Below are positions 9,615 through 18,324 of a DNA stretch of 20,000 nt, piece after piece; position 1 is the first letter of the stretch, and each line of letters starts with the position of its first letter. The stretch is from NCBI GenBank assembly GCA_030674155.1, contig CM060341.1, positions 41,279,772 to 41,299,771 of the forward strand, given 5' to 3'. Origin of the DNA: Stramonita haemastoma (taxonomy: Eukaryota > Mollusca > Gastropoda > Neogastropoda > Muricidae). Position numbers and translations under genes: made by a program. A model generated the notes under the pieces. The model made no database searches. It had not been told where the DNA came from and saw only the letters and a list, made by a program, of their open reading frames with translations.

Positions 9615-10649
9615 GGAAGTTCGGCATTAAGGAGGGTCTCATCCAGATCATAGAAGCGCTGTACAACACCTCCAGCAGAGCAGTTCTCCTCAACGGCCAA
9701 GTCGGAGACCACTTCAAGACCACAGTTGGCGTCCATCAGGGCTGCTTGCTCTCTCCAACCCTCTTTAATCTATTCCTGGAGAACACCATGAGGGAAACAC
9801 TTTACGACTACCATCTCAATAGGAGGGCGACCCATTAACAACCTGCGCTTCGCTGACGATAGTGATCTCATGGGAGGCAGCAAGAATTAACTCCAAGACC
9901 TTACCAACAGACTGGTAGAGCAGGTGCATATGGGATGGAAGTCAGCACAGAAAAGAGTAAAGTAATGGTTAACAGTCCAAACGACACCACAGCACAGATC
10001 TACATGAATGGCCAGCAGCTGGAAGAAGTAGACGCTTTCAAATACCTTGGTGCTACCCTCACGAAAGATGGACGCTCCATCACAGAGATCAAGACCAGGC
10101 TAGCCATGGCAACATCAGCTATGGCAAAACTGAACAAGATATGGAGAAGCAACAACATCAGCTTCAAAACAAAAGTCAAACTGTTCAGATCCCTGGTCAT
10201 CTCCATCTTGCTCTACAGCTGCAAAAGTTGGACAATGACCGCTGAAACCACCAAGCGGATCCAGACGTTCAAGACAAAATGCTTCAGGCAACTGCTTGGA
10301 ATTTCCTGGAAGGATAGGAAAACAAACACCTATGTGCAAAGTCAAGTCGCACTGATGGCTGGCCCTCAGGAACCCCTACTAGCCACTGTCAAGAAAAGGA
10401 AGCTGGCATGGTTTGGCCATGTCACACGCCACAACATCCTCCCCAAGACAGTCCTACAAGGAACCCTAGAAGGTGGCAGATGCTGAGGCAGACAAACCAA
10501 AAGCTGGATGGATAACATCAAGGAATGGACCCGCCTGGACAGTCCAACACTCATTCGGAAGGCGGAGGACAGGGCTGGATGGTGACGGCTGGCTGCAGAA
10601 TTGTCTCTCATGTCTCCTCCACGACCATTCCGGTCATGAGAAAGAAGAA
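9615..10649 (+). mobile_element. 5'-truncated RTE-like LINE with RT core (copy C)
   Basis: This plus-strand copy of about 1,035 bases starts inside the reverse transcriptase: KFGIKEGLIQIIEALY, then HQGCLLSPTLFNLFLE (motif B). After a frame change comes NNLRFADDSDLMGG with the catalytic Asp pair. A second frame change leads to AYGMEVSTEKSKVM, EEVDAFKYLGATLTKDGRS, SLVISILLYSCKSWTM, MAGPQEPLLATVKKRKLAW and FGHVTRHN to LEGGRC, where TGA interrupts. The remainder (GRQTKSWMDNIKEWT) continues downstream. It ends in an AAG-rich tail. GTATATTCA lies on both sides, so the insertion is bounded. It resembles copy A more than copy B. Two frameshifts and a stop make it non-functional. Confidence 0.9.
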
Positions 10650-10658
10650 GTATATTCA
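10650..10658. repeat. target-site duplication, right copy
   Basis: GTATATTCA matches 9606-9614 exactly and lies directly after the AAG tail. Confidence 0.65.
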
Positions 10659-10781
10659 TGTGCTATGCATATGCATGTAGTTGAAACAAAAAGCATTTTG
10701 TTTACCTTCTCTGCTAATTTGTTATTTATTTTGGTCCAAGTGTTTATAAAAATCAATGGCACATCATGTCCAAGATTATGA

Positions 10782-10948
10782 AGGTCAAGGTCACACCAAG
10801 GTCAAGGTCACATGGACCTAACCGTGTTTTTTTCTGGGCCGAAACACTAATCTTTTAAGGTCATTCACCTTTAGATATGTCAGTTTTTGTAAGAATCAAT
10901 GCTCAATTATTAATCATGTCCTAATCCTTTTAGTCAAGGTCAAGGTCA
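10782..10948 (+). repeat. cluster of AGGTCA half-sites
   Basis: AGGTCA occurs seven times: back-to-back pairs at 10782-10793, 10799-10810 and 10937-10948, and a single one at 10858-10863. Four are in the extended form TCAAGGTCA. The form matches nuclear-receptor half-sites, but similar AAGGTC repeats could simply be a dispersed repeat. The last pair overlaps the end of the decayed gene at 10930-13498. Confidence 0.6.
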
Positions 10949-13498
10949 CCACACATTTTTTTTTCCTTTGATAGCCAAAGTTTGCAAAACAGGGTCAGCA
11001 AACACCACATGTGAACACTACTGTTTGCTTCAAAAGCTTCTTCCTTTTCAAGAGGGTCTCTGACAGAGTTGGAGCATTGAAGCCCGTGACAATCACCACA
11101 AGCAGGGGAGCAGTCAAGTCCATGCTTCCTGCATGTGCACCTCCTTGTATCACAGTCAGCTTTACAGTTACAGCGGATGACACAGAGAAGCTTCGTGGGG
11201 GCAGGTGGCAAGTTTGTGGTGATGGGGACAAGTTGGTTGTCTATGCTCTTCCAACCCCAGTCTTCAGGCCACAGGTTATTATTTCCAATCCACTGCTGGA
11301 CCTACAAATACACTCGCTGACTATGATACCTGGCAGCAGCAGGAGTTGGTGGTAGGGCATGAACTTGAAGAAACTTTGTTCCCACTGTCACTTTCGAGCA
11401 AAAGCATTGGTATCTGAGACTGTCAAGAGTAGATCCAGACTTTCCATCGTAGAGACACAACAGAATCTGTTGACCAGCATCAGCAACTATATGTTCTTCT
11501 TTGTCTACCATGAACACCTCGGCCAGCTTGCACAAAAGTTCTGAATTCTAAAATTTCCACAGGCCTGTTTGTTTCCCAATACCAAAAGCACGAGAGGTTG
11601 TGTCACATCCTGTTACTGCATGGATGACTGGCAGAATGTGGCGCAATTTGCTAAGAGACAGTTGCACATGCTTGATGTTTCAGCATTTTTCTCTGACCTT
11701 TTTACTTTGTTGCAGATATATATCCTTAGCGTCTCTTCTGGCATGGTGAATCAAGAGAATCAAGAGATCAGTGTCATTCCCAACAACAACAGTGACCTTG
11801 CTTTTTGCGCATTCCAAGGCTTCAGCAACTATCATGCAATCAGCATCACCTTCACAACATGTGGCTATGTACATATTGTTCTGAGGCTCACAACTGAGCA
11901 GATCAGTAAAGCGTTGCTTGTTTTGGGGATTAGCAAGAAACAAGTCTTCCTGTTGTTTTGACACTCTCACTCTCACCTTGCTACTTTGCAGGAAAGGATT
12001 CCCTTCTTCACTGCCGCTGGACATAACTTGTCACTCTGCCTTTCCACTCTCCATGATGATCTTTGGTATGTTCCCGTACAAGACACTGTCAAGACCACTA
12101 CATTTTTCATGGTAGTAGACCATGTCAATTTAGGCTTTGTCTTTGATGTCATAAAAATTGATGTCCAACCATGGAATTGGTTTCATGAACTTGCTGCCAG
12201 GGGTGTTCACAGCTGTGATGCCCATTCCATGGAAAGAGTTGTTTCCATTCAGGGTGCATGGGTTGTGGTTTACATTGTCCGCCACATACTGCAGACAAGT
12301 CTTCTCACTGCAGCCAGGTATGTCTGTGTTTTGTACCGATGCTGCATTTGTCTCAAATGTTTTCACCTCTTTATATGAGGAACAGATACCTAGACTGTTG
12401 ACAGTGTCATCACAAATCTGGAGCCAGAATGGTGATGGAGCTGGACTCCAAGTCTCAACTGAAGTGGAGCAATGGTGACTCTGGGACAGGCTGCCTGGAC
12501 AATGGCTTGTCCAATGGCGGCAATTTTGACACCTGCATCTTTCTCGCTGAAGATGCGAAGTAGCAGCTGGGGACAAATTCAAGGTTTTCTTCTTCTGATG
12601 CAATGTCTGTGGACATTGGATATTCTGAAGTACATGTTACAGCTGCCTTAATGTCACTCTTTATCAATGGTGCTGCAGTTTTCACTGTCGAAGTTTTTCA
12701 CTTTCTTTATCATCCATTTTAGGAGTGAGGTAAAAGTTATGTAAAATGCTGGCAGCTGTTTCTCGAAAAGTGACAATATTTGGTTTTCCATTGATTTCTG
12801 AGATGACAGTTTTGTCTTTGAAGGTTTCTTCTAATTTCTGTTTTAAATACTGTGGAACATATGCTATCCTTCCTGAAACTTCTTTCATCTTTTCTACCAA
12901 ATCAGCGTTGGAGATCTGTTCATCATCATTTTCTTGCAGGTATGTCACAAACTTGTCAAAAACTTCGCATTTTTCGTCATCTTTTGGTCGCCCAACTGAA
13001 CAGGGTTTTTTGGAGGCACTCGGTGTTGATGTTGTGGCATAAGATCCAAACAAATTTGGGATGTTCCTCCCTGTTCGAAAATTTACATCACATATTTTGT
13101 GATAAACTGCATCTGCAGCATGTAAGTCTCTTGCAAATTCAAGTCTGCCACTCATTAAATCTGCCGACTGGTCCTGCTGTTCGTTCAAAATGTCCCCTAT
13201 CGACTCCTGAAAAGTGAATGTTCGGACAGGGTAAGACTTTCCAGGCCCATCTCCAGCTTCCGGATTCACTTTGGTCCCACAGAATAGGCAGCATGTGGTA
13301 AAATCAAATCTTAATTCTGAGAATGATCTTAGATTTGGAAGGTTTTGAGAAACGTCTTCATGCGCTTTTTTTTTTCTTTCCTTTTTAGGGCAGCAATTTC
13401 ATTGACATTTGTGAAACTTTTCCTACATGCAACATGCACCTTATCTCCAACTGAAGCTTGGATGGTATCTCCATGTTCTTGGTTTGCTTCTTGAATGC
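10930..13498 (-). pseudogene. decayed gene: Cys-rich N-terminus, PIN/FEN1-like core, CXC C-terminus
   Basis: A long minus-strand coding region is readable end to end but broken. N-terminal part (about 13498-12682): VHVACRKSFTN, FDFTTCCLFCG, LHAADAVYHKICDVNF. Middle: VKIAAIGQAIVQAACPRV, LGVQLHHHSGSRF, YVADNVNHN, NSFHGMGI. Core: EGDADCMIVAEAL, VVVGNDTDLLILLIHH and HAVTGCDTTSRAFGIG, the acidic pattern of FEN1/PIN-like nucleases. C-terminal: CNCKADCDTRRCTCRKHG and CGDCHGLQC, a CXC (tesmin-like) zinc-cysteine domain. There are frameshifts in the T-run at 13366-13375, near 12684, 12555 and 12392. In-frame stops lie at about 12130, 12037, 11680, 11536 and 11302. TATTTCCAG before 13498 may be a relic splice acceptor. 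I recall similar many-copy proteins in invertebrate genomes but cannot name them; a transposon origin is inferred. Confidence 0.78.
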
Positions 13499-13618
13499 CT
13501 GGAAATATCATTAAATATTTAAACCTGCACCGGCCATTGCAGAGACAAACCAAATATCATCAGTATAGTTTATTTCTCCATTGAGTCAGAATCTACCCTC
13601 TTTTACTAAAAACAGAAG

Positions 13619-13626
<8 letters not shown>

Positions 13627-13703
<77 letters not shown>
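13627..13703. repeat. (CT)n dinucleotide microsatellite
   Basis: About 77 bases of CT with one CC break near 13685. Confidence 0.97.
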
Positions 13704-13749
13704 GATTTTTCTCCTGGAGTTAACATCAGTGCTGACTCCACTCTTCCCT

Positions 13750-13793
13750 AAAGTCCTTCAGATGAGACTTTAAACCGAGGCCCCATAATGCCA
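13750..13793 (+). mobile_element. SINE 5' fragment
   Basis: CAGATGAGACTTTAAACCGA followed by GGCCCC matches the start of the SINE at 15571-15908 (GGATGAGACTATAAACTGAG then GCCCC). Only about 45 bases remain before the RTE fragment begins at about 13794, so the break point between the two is a junction of mobile elements. Confidence 0.7.
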
Positions 13794-14510
13794 GGTCTTC
13801 GCTGCACTGATTTCCATGCCGTATGTTTCAGAGGCCTTGTTCAGATGTTCTGTTAAGCTGACAAGCTCCTGTTCTGATCCTGCTAGTCCATCAATGTCAT
13901 CTGCAAAGCGGAGGTTTATGATTGTTCTGCCAGCAATGCTGACTGATCCTTTATGGTGTTTCAGTGCATCAGCCATGATTCTCTCAAGGAAGATGTTGAA
14001 AGGAGTGGGTGAGAGTGGACAGTCCTGTTGTTTGAAACTACTCTCCAATGTTGCTGTTGTAGTATACTGCACATGTGGCCTTGTTGTACAGCTCTTTGAT
14101 GACTGTGATCAGGTTTGCATTGATGCTGTACAAATTCATGGTTGTCCACAAAGCTGCATGCCACACCCTGTCCAATGCCTTCTTAAAACCAATAAATATG
14201 TCGTAGAGGTCTTGTTGATGTTGAAGGTACCTCTCACAGAGTATTCTGAGGTTAAATATCTGTTCAGTTGTGCTACACCCTGCTCTGATACCTGCTTGTT
14301 CCTCAGCAATGATGGTCGCTGCTTGTGGCTTCAGTCTGTTCAGTATAATCTTCAATATGACCTTGCTGGGGTGGCATATGAGGCTGATTGTGAGGTAATT
14401 CTGGCACTGCTGAAAGTTTCCTTTCTTGGGGAGGGTGATCATAAGTGACTGTGTCCATGGTGTTGTCCATTTTCCTGTCTGCCAGATCGTCTTGCAAATT
14501 ATATCTACAT
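13794..14510 (-). mobile_element. RTE-like LINE fragment: reverse transcriptase fingers and palm
   Basis: On the minus strand: ICKTIWQTGKW, SLMITLPKKGNFQQCQNY, IILNRLKPQA, EEQAGIRAGCSTTEQIFNL, then motif A as DIFIGFKKALDRVWH, and YNKATCAVYYNSNIGE. A TAG follows, and about 15 bases of the usual VGVRQG stretch seem deleted. DCPLSPTPFNIFLERIM (motif B), NLRFADDIDGLAG (motif C) and YGMEISAAK complete it. The first Asp of motif A is Gly (FIGFKKALD), so polymerase activity is lost. The 3' part of the element is absent: the sequence switches to SINE near 13794. The subfamily is close to the plus-strand copy at 17293-18324. Confidence 0.9.
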
Positions 14511-14979
14511 AAAATACTGTATAACAATTATTCATGATCTACCACATTTTCAGATAATACAATATGCATACATGGTGAGAAATAAAGATAACATCATTTT
14601 AAAAGAACAATACACACAAAGTTACAAATCCTAACATAGCAACTTAAACAGTTTTAAAAATGAATGTTCAGATAATTGCCAATAACATGGATTTTAAATA
14701 ACATACAAGTACTCAGTCCATACAAATACTGTTTAAAACAATAAACTTGACTAGTTGATTAAAGTAAAAAGAAAATACTACATATTCCACGAATTAATTT
14801 CCCACCTACTCCTTTTCAAACTGATACCTGTAATTAACTTAGAACATAGTCCAGCTCTGCTATAAGTTGAATATCTTTATCGCTCAAAACGTCAATGAAT
14901 TAGTATGTAATGGAATTAGTTTTATGACCTTTGCTTGACCATTGCTTGATAAGAAAATCTATGGTGCACTTCTAGTAGG
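14511..14979 (-). other. AT-rich interval, probably LINE 3' non-coding sequence
   Basis: No gene is seen. The stretch directly follows the C-terminal end of the minus-strand CR1/Jockey-type LINE (14980-15552) and precedes the RTE fragment. It is therefore likely the 3' UTR of that LINE, but no sequence motif proves it. Confidence 0.35.
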
Positions 14980-15552
14980 GGTATTGTTGTATAGCATATT
15001 ACAAAGTATTTTTGAGGTGGGTTTTATGGTTTTGTTGAAAGTTTCTTCACTTTGGGATGTTTTCACGTGTGCTGGGAGCATGTTCTAGAGTAAGCTACCA
15101 GTGTAAGTGTGGCTGGATTTTAAAAAGTCAATGCTAGGTATTAGTAGTTGATTTTTGGAAGGATAATGGGAAGACATGGAATTTAGATTGGCGAGTTTGT
15201 GGAGCAAGTCCTGTCAAAATTTTATGCATAAATATTTCTTTATGTATGGTGAACATATCTTTTAATGGAAGAACCTCAAGTTTTCCATAGTCTGTTGCAG
15301 TTAGGATGGACGGCTTTAGGAGAACTGCTTAATGTGCTCATTTGTACATGCTGTTAAGACGTTTTAGAATATTGGCACTGGTTGTACCAAAAAGTGTGAA
15401 ACAATAGTTAATAGAAGATAAAATGAAAGCATGTAGGAATAGTTTTTCGGCATGTATGTTAATAAAGTGTCTGATTTGCATAACTATTTCACTTGTTTGG
15501 AAACTGCTTTGCATAACTTATTTATGTGTGCCATGCATGACTGCTGCTTTAC
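14980..15552 (-). mobile_element. CR1/Jockey-type LINE, C-terminal block (part 3)
   Basis: On the minus strand: MAHINKLCKAVSKQVK, IRHFINIHAEKLFLHAFIL, SSINYCFTLFGTTSANILKR, LTATDYGKLEVLPLKDMF, IFMHKILTGLAPQTRQSKFH, then short blocks with stops. This is the region downstream of the reverse transcriptase thumb. It continues block 16178-16884: that block ends KLLGIMTDN and this one resumes at the HINK segment that normally follows closely. The intervening 15553-16177 is inserted SINE and RTE sequence. Several stops show it is decayed. Confidence 0.8.
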
Positions 15553-15570
15553 TTATCGCTTCTTATACTC

Positions 15571-15908
15571 GTCTCATTCGGATGAGACTATAAACTGAGG
15601 CCCCGTGTGCGAACGCATGCAGAACATCTTGTGCACATGTTAAAACCCCATTCTGCCTTTCGGAAGAGCAGGCCATCGTGTGCCAGTAGGAGCGGATGAC
15701 AAAATTATTTTTTTAAAAACAGCATGCACACCAGTGTCGTGTTTATACACCATCCCTGAGGGGAAAAAATAATGGGTAGGCGCTGCACCTGTGGCAATGC
15801 ACTCTCCCGGGGAGAGCAGCCCAAATTTTAGAATTTCACACAGAGAAATCTGCTGTGACATAAAGTGGTATGAAATAAATAAAATAAAAAATAAAAATAA
15901 AAATTTAC
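15571..15908 (+). mobile_element. SINE, near full-length
   Basis: The element starts with a perfect 7-base hairpin, GTCTCAT-TCGG-ATGAGAC (15571-15588). It continues with ATAAACTGAGGCCCCGTGTG, a central GTGCACATGTTAAAACC block, CATCCCTGAGGGG and CTCTCCCGGGGAGAGCAGCC. It then has TTTCACACAGAGAAATCTGC and an A-rich (AAATA)n tail at 15872-15908. I recognise the GGGGAGAGCAGCC and CACACAGAGAAATCTG block as part of a SINE common in gastropod genomes, from general knowledge and not a search. Other copies lie at 2680-2880 (minus) and 13750-13793. Confidence 0.8.
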
Positions 15909-15911
15909 TTC

Positions 15912-16174
15912 ATAAGGAAGTGTAAACTTAAATGGAATGGGCATGTCACGAGATCAAAAGGACTTGCAAAAATAATACTGCAAGGCACTGTCCAAGGGGG
16001 AAGAAAAAGAGACAGATTGAGGAAGAGATGGGAGGACAACAGCATTGAATAGATAGGCCTAGTATTCGACAAAGTTTTGAGAAAGGGAGAACAGAGAGAG
16101 GAATGGAAGGAACTGGTTGTTGAGTCTTCAGGGGTGCCCCCACGGTTGACAGACTAAGGGATAGATAGATAGAG
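15912..16174 (+). mobile_element. 5'-truncated RTE-like LINE 3' end (copy F)
   Basis: Plus strand: CKLKWNGHVTRSKGLAKIIL, QGTVQGGRKRDRLRKRWEDN, FDKVLRKG, EEWKELVVESSGVPPRLTD and a stop, then CTAAGG and three GATA units. This is the same subfamily as copy B (8995-9450), whose 3' end also passes into GATA repeats. It sits directly after the A-rich tail of the SINE at 15571-15908. With that SINE it fills the gap between two blocks of the minus-strand LINE. Confidence 0.87.
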
Positions 16175-16177
16175 ATT

Positions 16178-16884
16178 TATGAACACTTGTTGTCAGTCAT
16201 TATACCTAGAAGTTTATTGTTATTAACTTCCTCAATAGTTTCATTGTTGGTTGATACAGGTAAAAGTTTAGTTGTCATCTTTTGGTTTTTCGTCTTGTGA
16301 TAAGCATGACTTTGGTCTTTTAAGGGGTTAAGTGACATAGGGTTGTAATTGCATCATTTGCATAAAGCACCAATGCTACCTTGTAGTGAGGTAAATATAT
16401 TAAGGCTGGTGCTACTAGTATGAATTGTGTCATCCAAAAACATTCACGTTTCTTTGATGTAGAGTGGTAGGTCTTTAACGAAATAAATAAAAGTAAAGAA
16501 AAACAAGAAAAGAAAAGTAGGCCTAAAACAGACACTTGTGGTATTCCTTTTTAATTTTTTTTTATTTGTTGTATTTCATATTTTACTGGTAGTGTACATG
16601 ATTTTGTGATATTAAACACAATATGTCGTTGTCTATTATGCAGGAATGATCTATATAGCATCATACTGTTATCAGATATTCCATAGAGTGATAGTTTTCA
16701 GCATAGCAGTTCGTGATCAATGACATCAAAGGCTTTGGCAGAGTCTGCAAAGAGGGCTTCATAAAATTTGTTATCATTTATATTATTGAGCCTAGTATCT
16801 ACTATGCTAGTAAAGGCTGCGTGGCATGGAAAGTTTTTCTTGATTCCTGATTGGTTTTCAATTAAAAGACTGTAATGTTCTAAA
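16178..16884 (-). mobile_element. CR1/Jockey-type LINE, reverse transcriptase palm (part 2)
   Basis: On the minus strand: EHYSLLIENQSGIKKNFPCH, AAFTSIVDTRLNNINDNKFY, ALFADSAKAFDVIDHELL (motif A with both Asp), then a degraded linker, SVLGLLFF for the usual GSVLGPLLF (motif B), VFGGDT/MTQFILVAPA (motif C lost), KTKVMLITRRKTKR and ETIEEVNNNKLLGIMTDN. Frame changes and stops are frequent. Motif C has lost its Asp pair. It follows block 18325-19440 with roughly 30 residues of the family missing at the border, where the RTE block 16885-18324 is inserted. Confidence 0.85.
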
Positions 16885-16990
16885 CTGATTACCAATAATG
16901 CCAACAGCATCAAGGTCAACAGCCAGAAGCTGGAAACGGTTCAAAGCTTCAAGTACTTGGGAGCTGTTGTATCAGACAAGGGGTCCACCC
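16885..16990 (+). mobile_element. RTE-like LINE fragment
   Basis: Plus strand: LITNNANSIKVNSQKLETVQ followed by SFKYLGAVVSDKGST. This is the segment after the reverse transcriptase palm. A homologous stretch is present again at about 17630-17740 (SFKYLGASV), so this piece is a duplicate from another copy, not a part of the neighbouring insertion. Confidence 0.75.
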
Positions 16991-17292
16991 TTTTAAATAT
17001 CTTGATCCTCGTGAGAAATTCCCCTGCTTTGTCTTGGATGGTAGTTGTTTTTCCTTGTTTTGAGCATGTCAGATCTTTCACAAGCTGGTAAGCTTTCTTG
17101 GTGTTGTTTTTCTGCAGGTTTTCTTCAATAGCTTTGCATTGTTCTTTAATCCATGTCTCCTTTGCTTTTCTTATGCCTTTTTTTTAACTTATTGATTGAT
17201 CTTTCTGTATAAAATTGCACCCTCTGCATCTTCTTCCTTTGCTTCAGTTCTCTGCATTTGTCTCACACCTTCAGTATGTCTTCTGTGACCCA
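16991..17292 (-). mobile_element. inverted 5' segment of an RTE-like LINE
   Basis: On the minus strand this reads WVTEDILKV, KCRELKQRKK, then KKAYQLVKDLTCSKQGKTTT and IQDKAGEF. It is the linker between endonuclease and reverse transcriptase in RTE-like proteins. It lies head-to-head with the sense reverse transcriptase piece that starts at 17293: upstream part inverted, downstream part sense. Stops and frame changes are present. Confidence 0.75.
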
Positions 17293-18324
17293 GGGCCAAC
17301 CTGATCAAAACCATAGAATGCCTGTATAACAAAGCAACCAGCGCAGTCTACTATGACAATAACGTAGGAGATTGGTTCTGAACCACAAATGGAGTACGCC
17401 AAGGATGTCTACTTTATCCTACCCTCTTCAACATCTTAGAAAGATTAATGGCTGATGCACTTAAAAATCAATAGGGAAAAGTCAGTATTGGAGGCAGGAC
17501 AAACCCAAACTTACGTTTTGCCATTGACATTGACAGCCTAGCTGGAGAAGAGCAAGAGCTTGTCAGCCTGGTAAATTGCCTTAATGAAGCCTCAACAGTA
17601 TATGGCATGCATATCAGTGCAGAGAAAGTCCATCTGATGGCAAACAATGCCATTGACATAAGAAATGACGTAATTATAGATGGTAAGAAAATTGGGACGT
17701 CCCATAGCTTCAAATATCTAGGAGCTAGTGTCAGATGAAGGATCAAAACCTGAAATTCTCTTCAGGATAGCCCAGACCACAGCTGCAATGACCAAACTTA
17801 AAGTCCTCTGGAATGATAAGAACATCGCAATCAGCTTCAAGGTCAGACTAATGCATTCCCTGATCATGTCTATATTTTTTGTAAACATGTGAAACATGAA
17901 CTATAACAGCAGACATTGAAAGAAAAATACGGGCAATGGAGATGAGGTGCTTTTGCAAAATCCTTGGTATTTCATACAGAAATCACATCACTAATAAAGA
18001 AGTGAATACCAAAATAAAGAATGCCATCAGACCATATAAAGACCTCCTAACTTCAGTGAAAAAGCACAAGCTAAAGTGGTATGGGCATGTCACACGATCA
18101 TATTGACTGGCCAAGACTGTCTTACAGGGAACAGTAACGGGAGGGAGACGAAGAGGTAGACAGAGGAAACATGGAAAGACAACATCAGAAAGTGGACAGG
18201 CCTTGGGTGGAACGATCTACTAAGGAGGGCGGAGGACCGTGGATATTGAGGAAGCTGGTTGCAAAATCTTCAGTGGTGCACCATGGTCTGCAGGACTACA
18301 GGACAGGTGAAGGTGAAGAAGAGA
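17293..18324 (+). mobile_element. RTE-like LINE, RT core to 3' end (copy I)
   Basis: Plus strand: ANLIKTIECLYNKATSAVYY, GVRQGCLLYPTLFNI (motif B), SIGGRTNPNLRFAIDIDSLA (motif C with FADD changed to FAID), EEQELVSLVN, VYGMHISAEK, SFKYLGASV, later EMRCFCKILGISYRNHITNK, HKLKWYGHVTRS, KTVLQGTVTGGRRRG. It ends in a GGTGAAGGTGAAG tail near 18320. Loss of a catalytic Asp plus stops and frameshifts make it dead. It interrupts the minus-strand CR1/Jockey-type LINE. Confidence 0.88.

Noticed and set aside
13816..14448. A 210-codon plus-strand frame
   Set aside because: It is the antisense of the RTE reverse transcriptase fragment at 13794-14510, whose motifs are clear on the minus strand.
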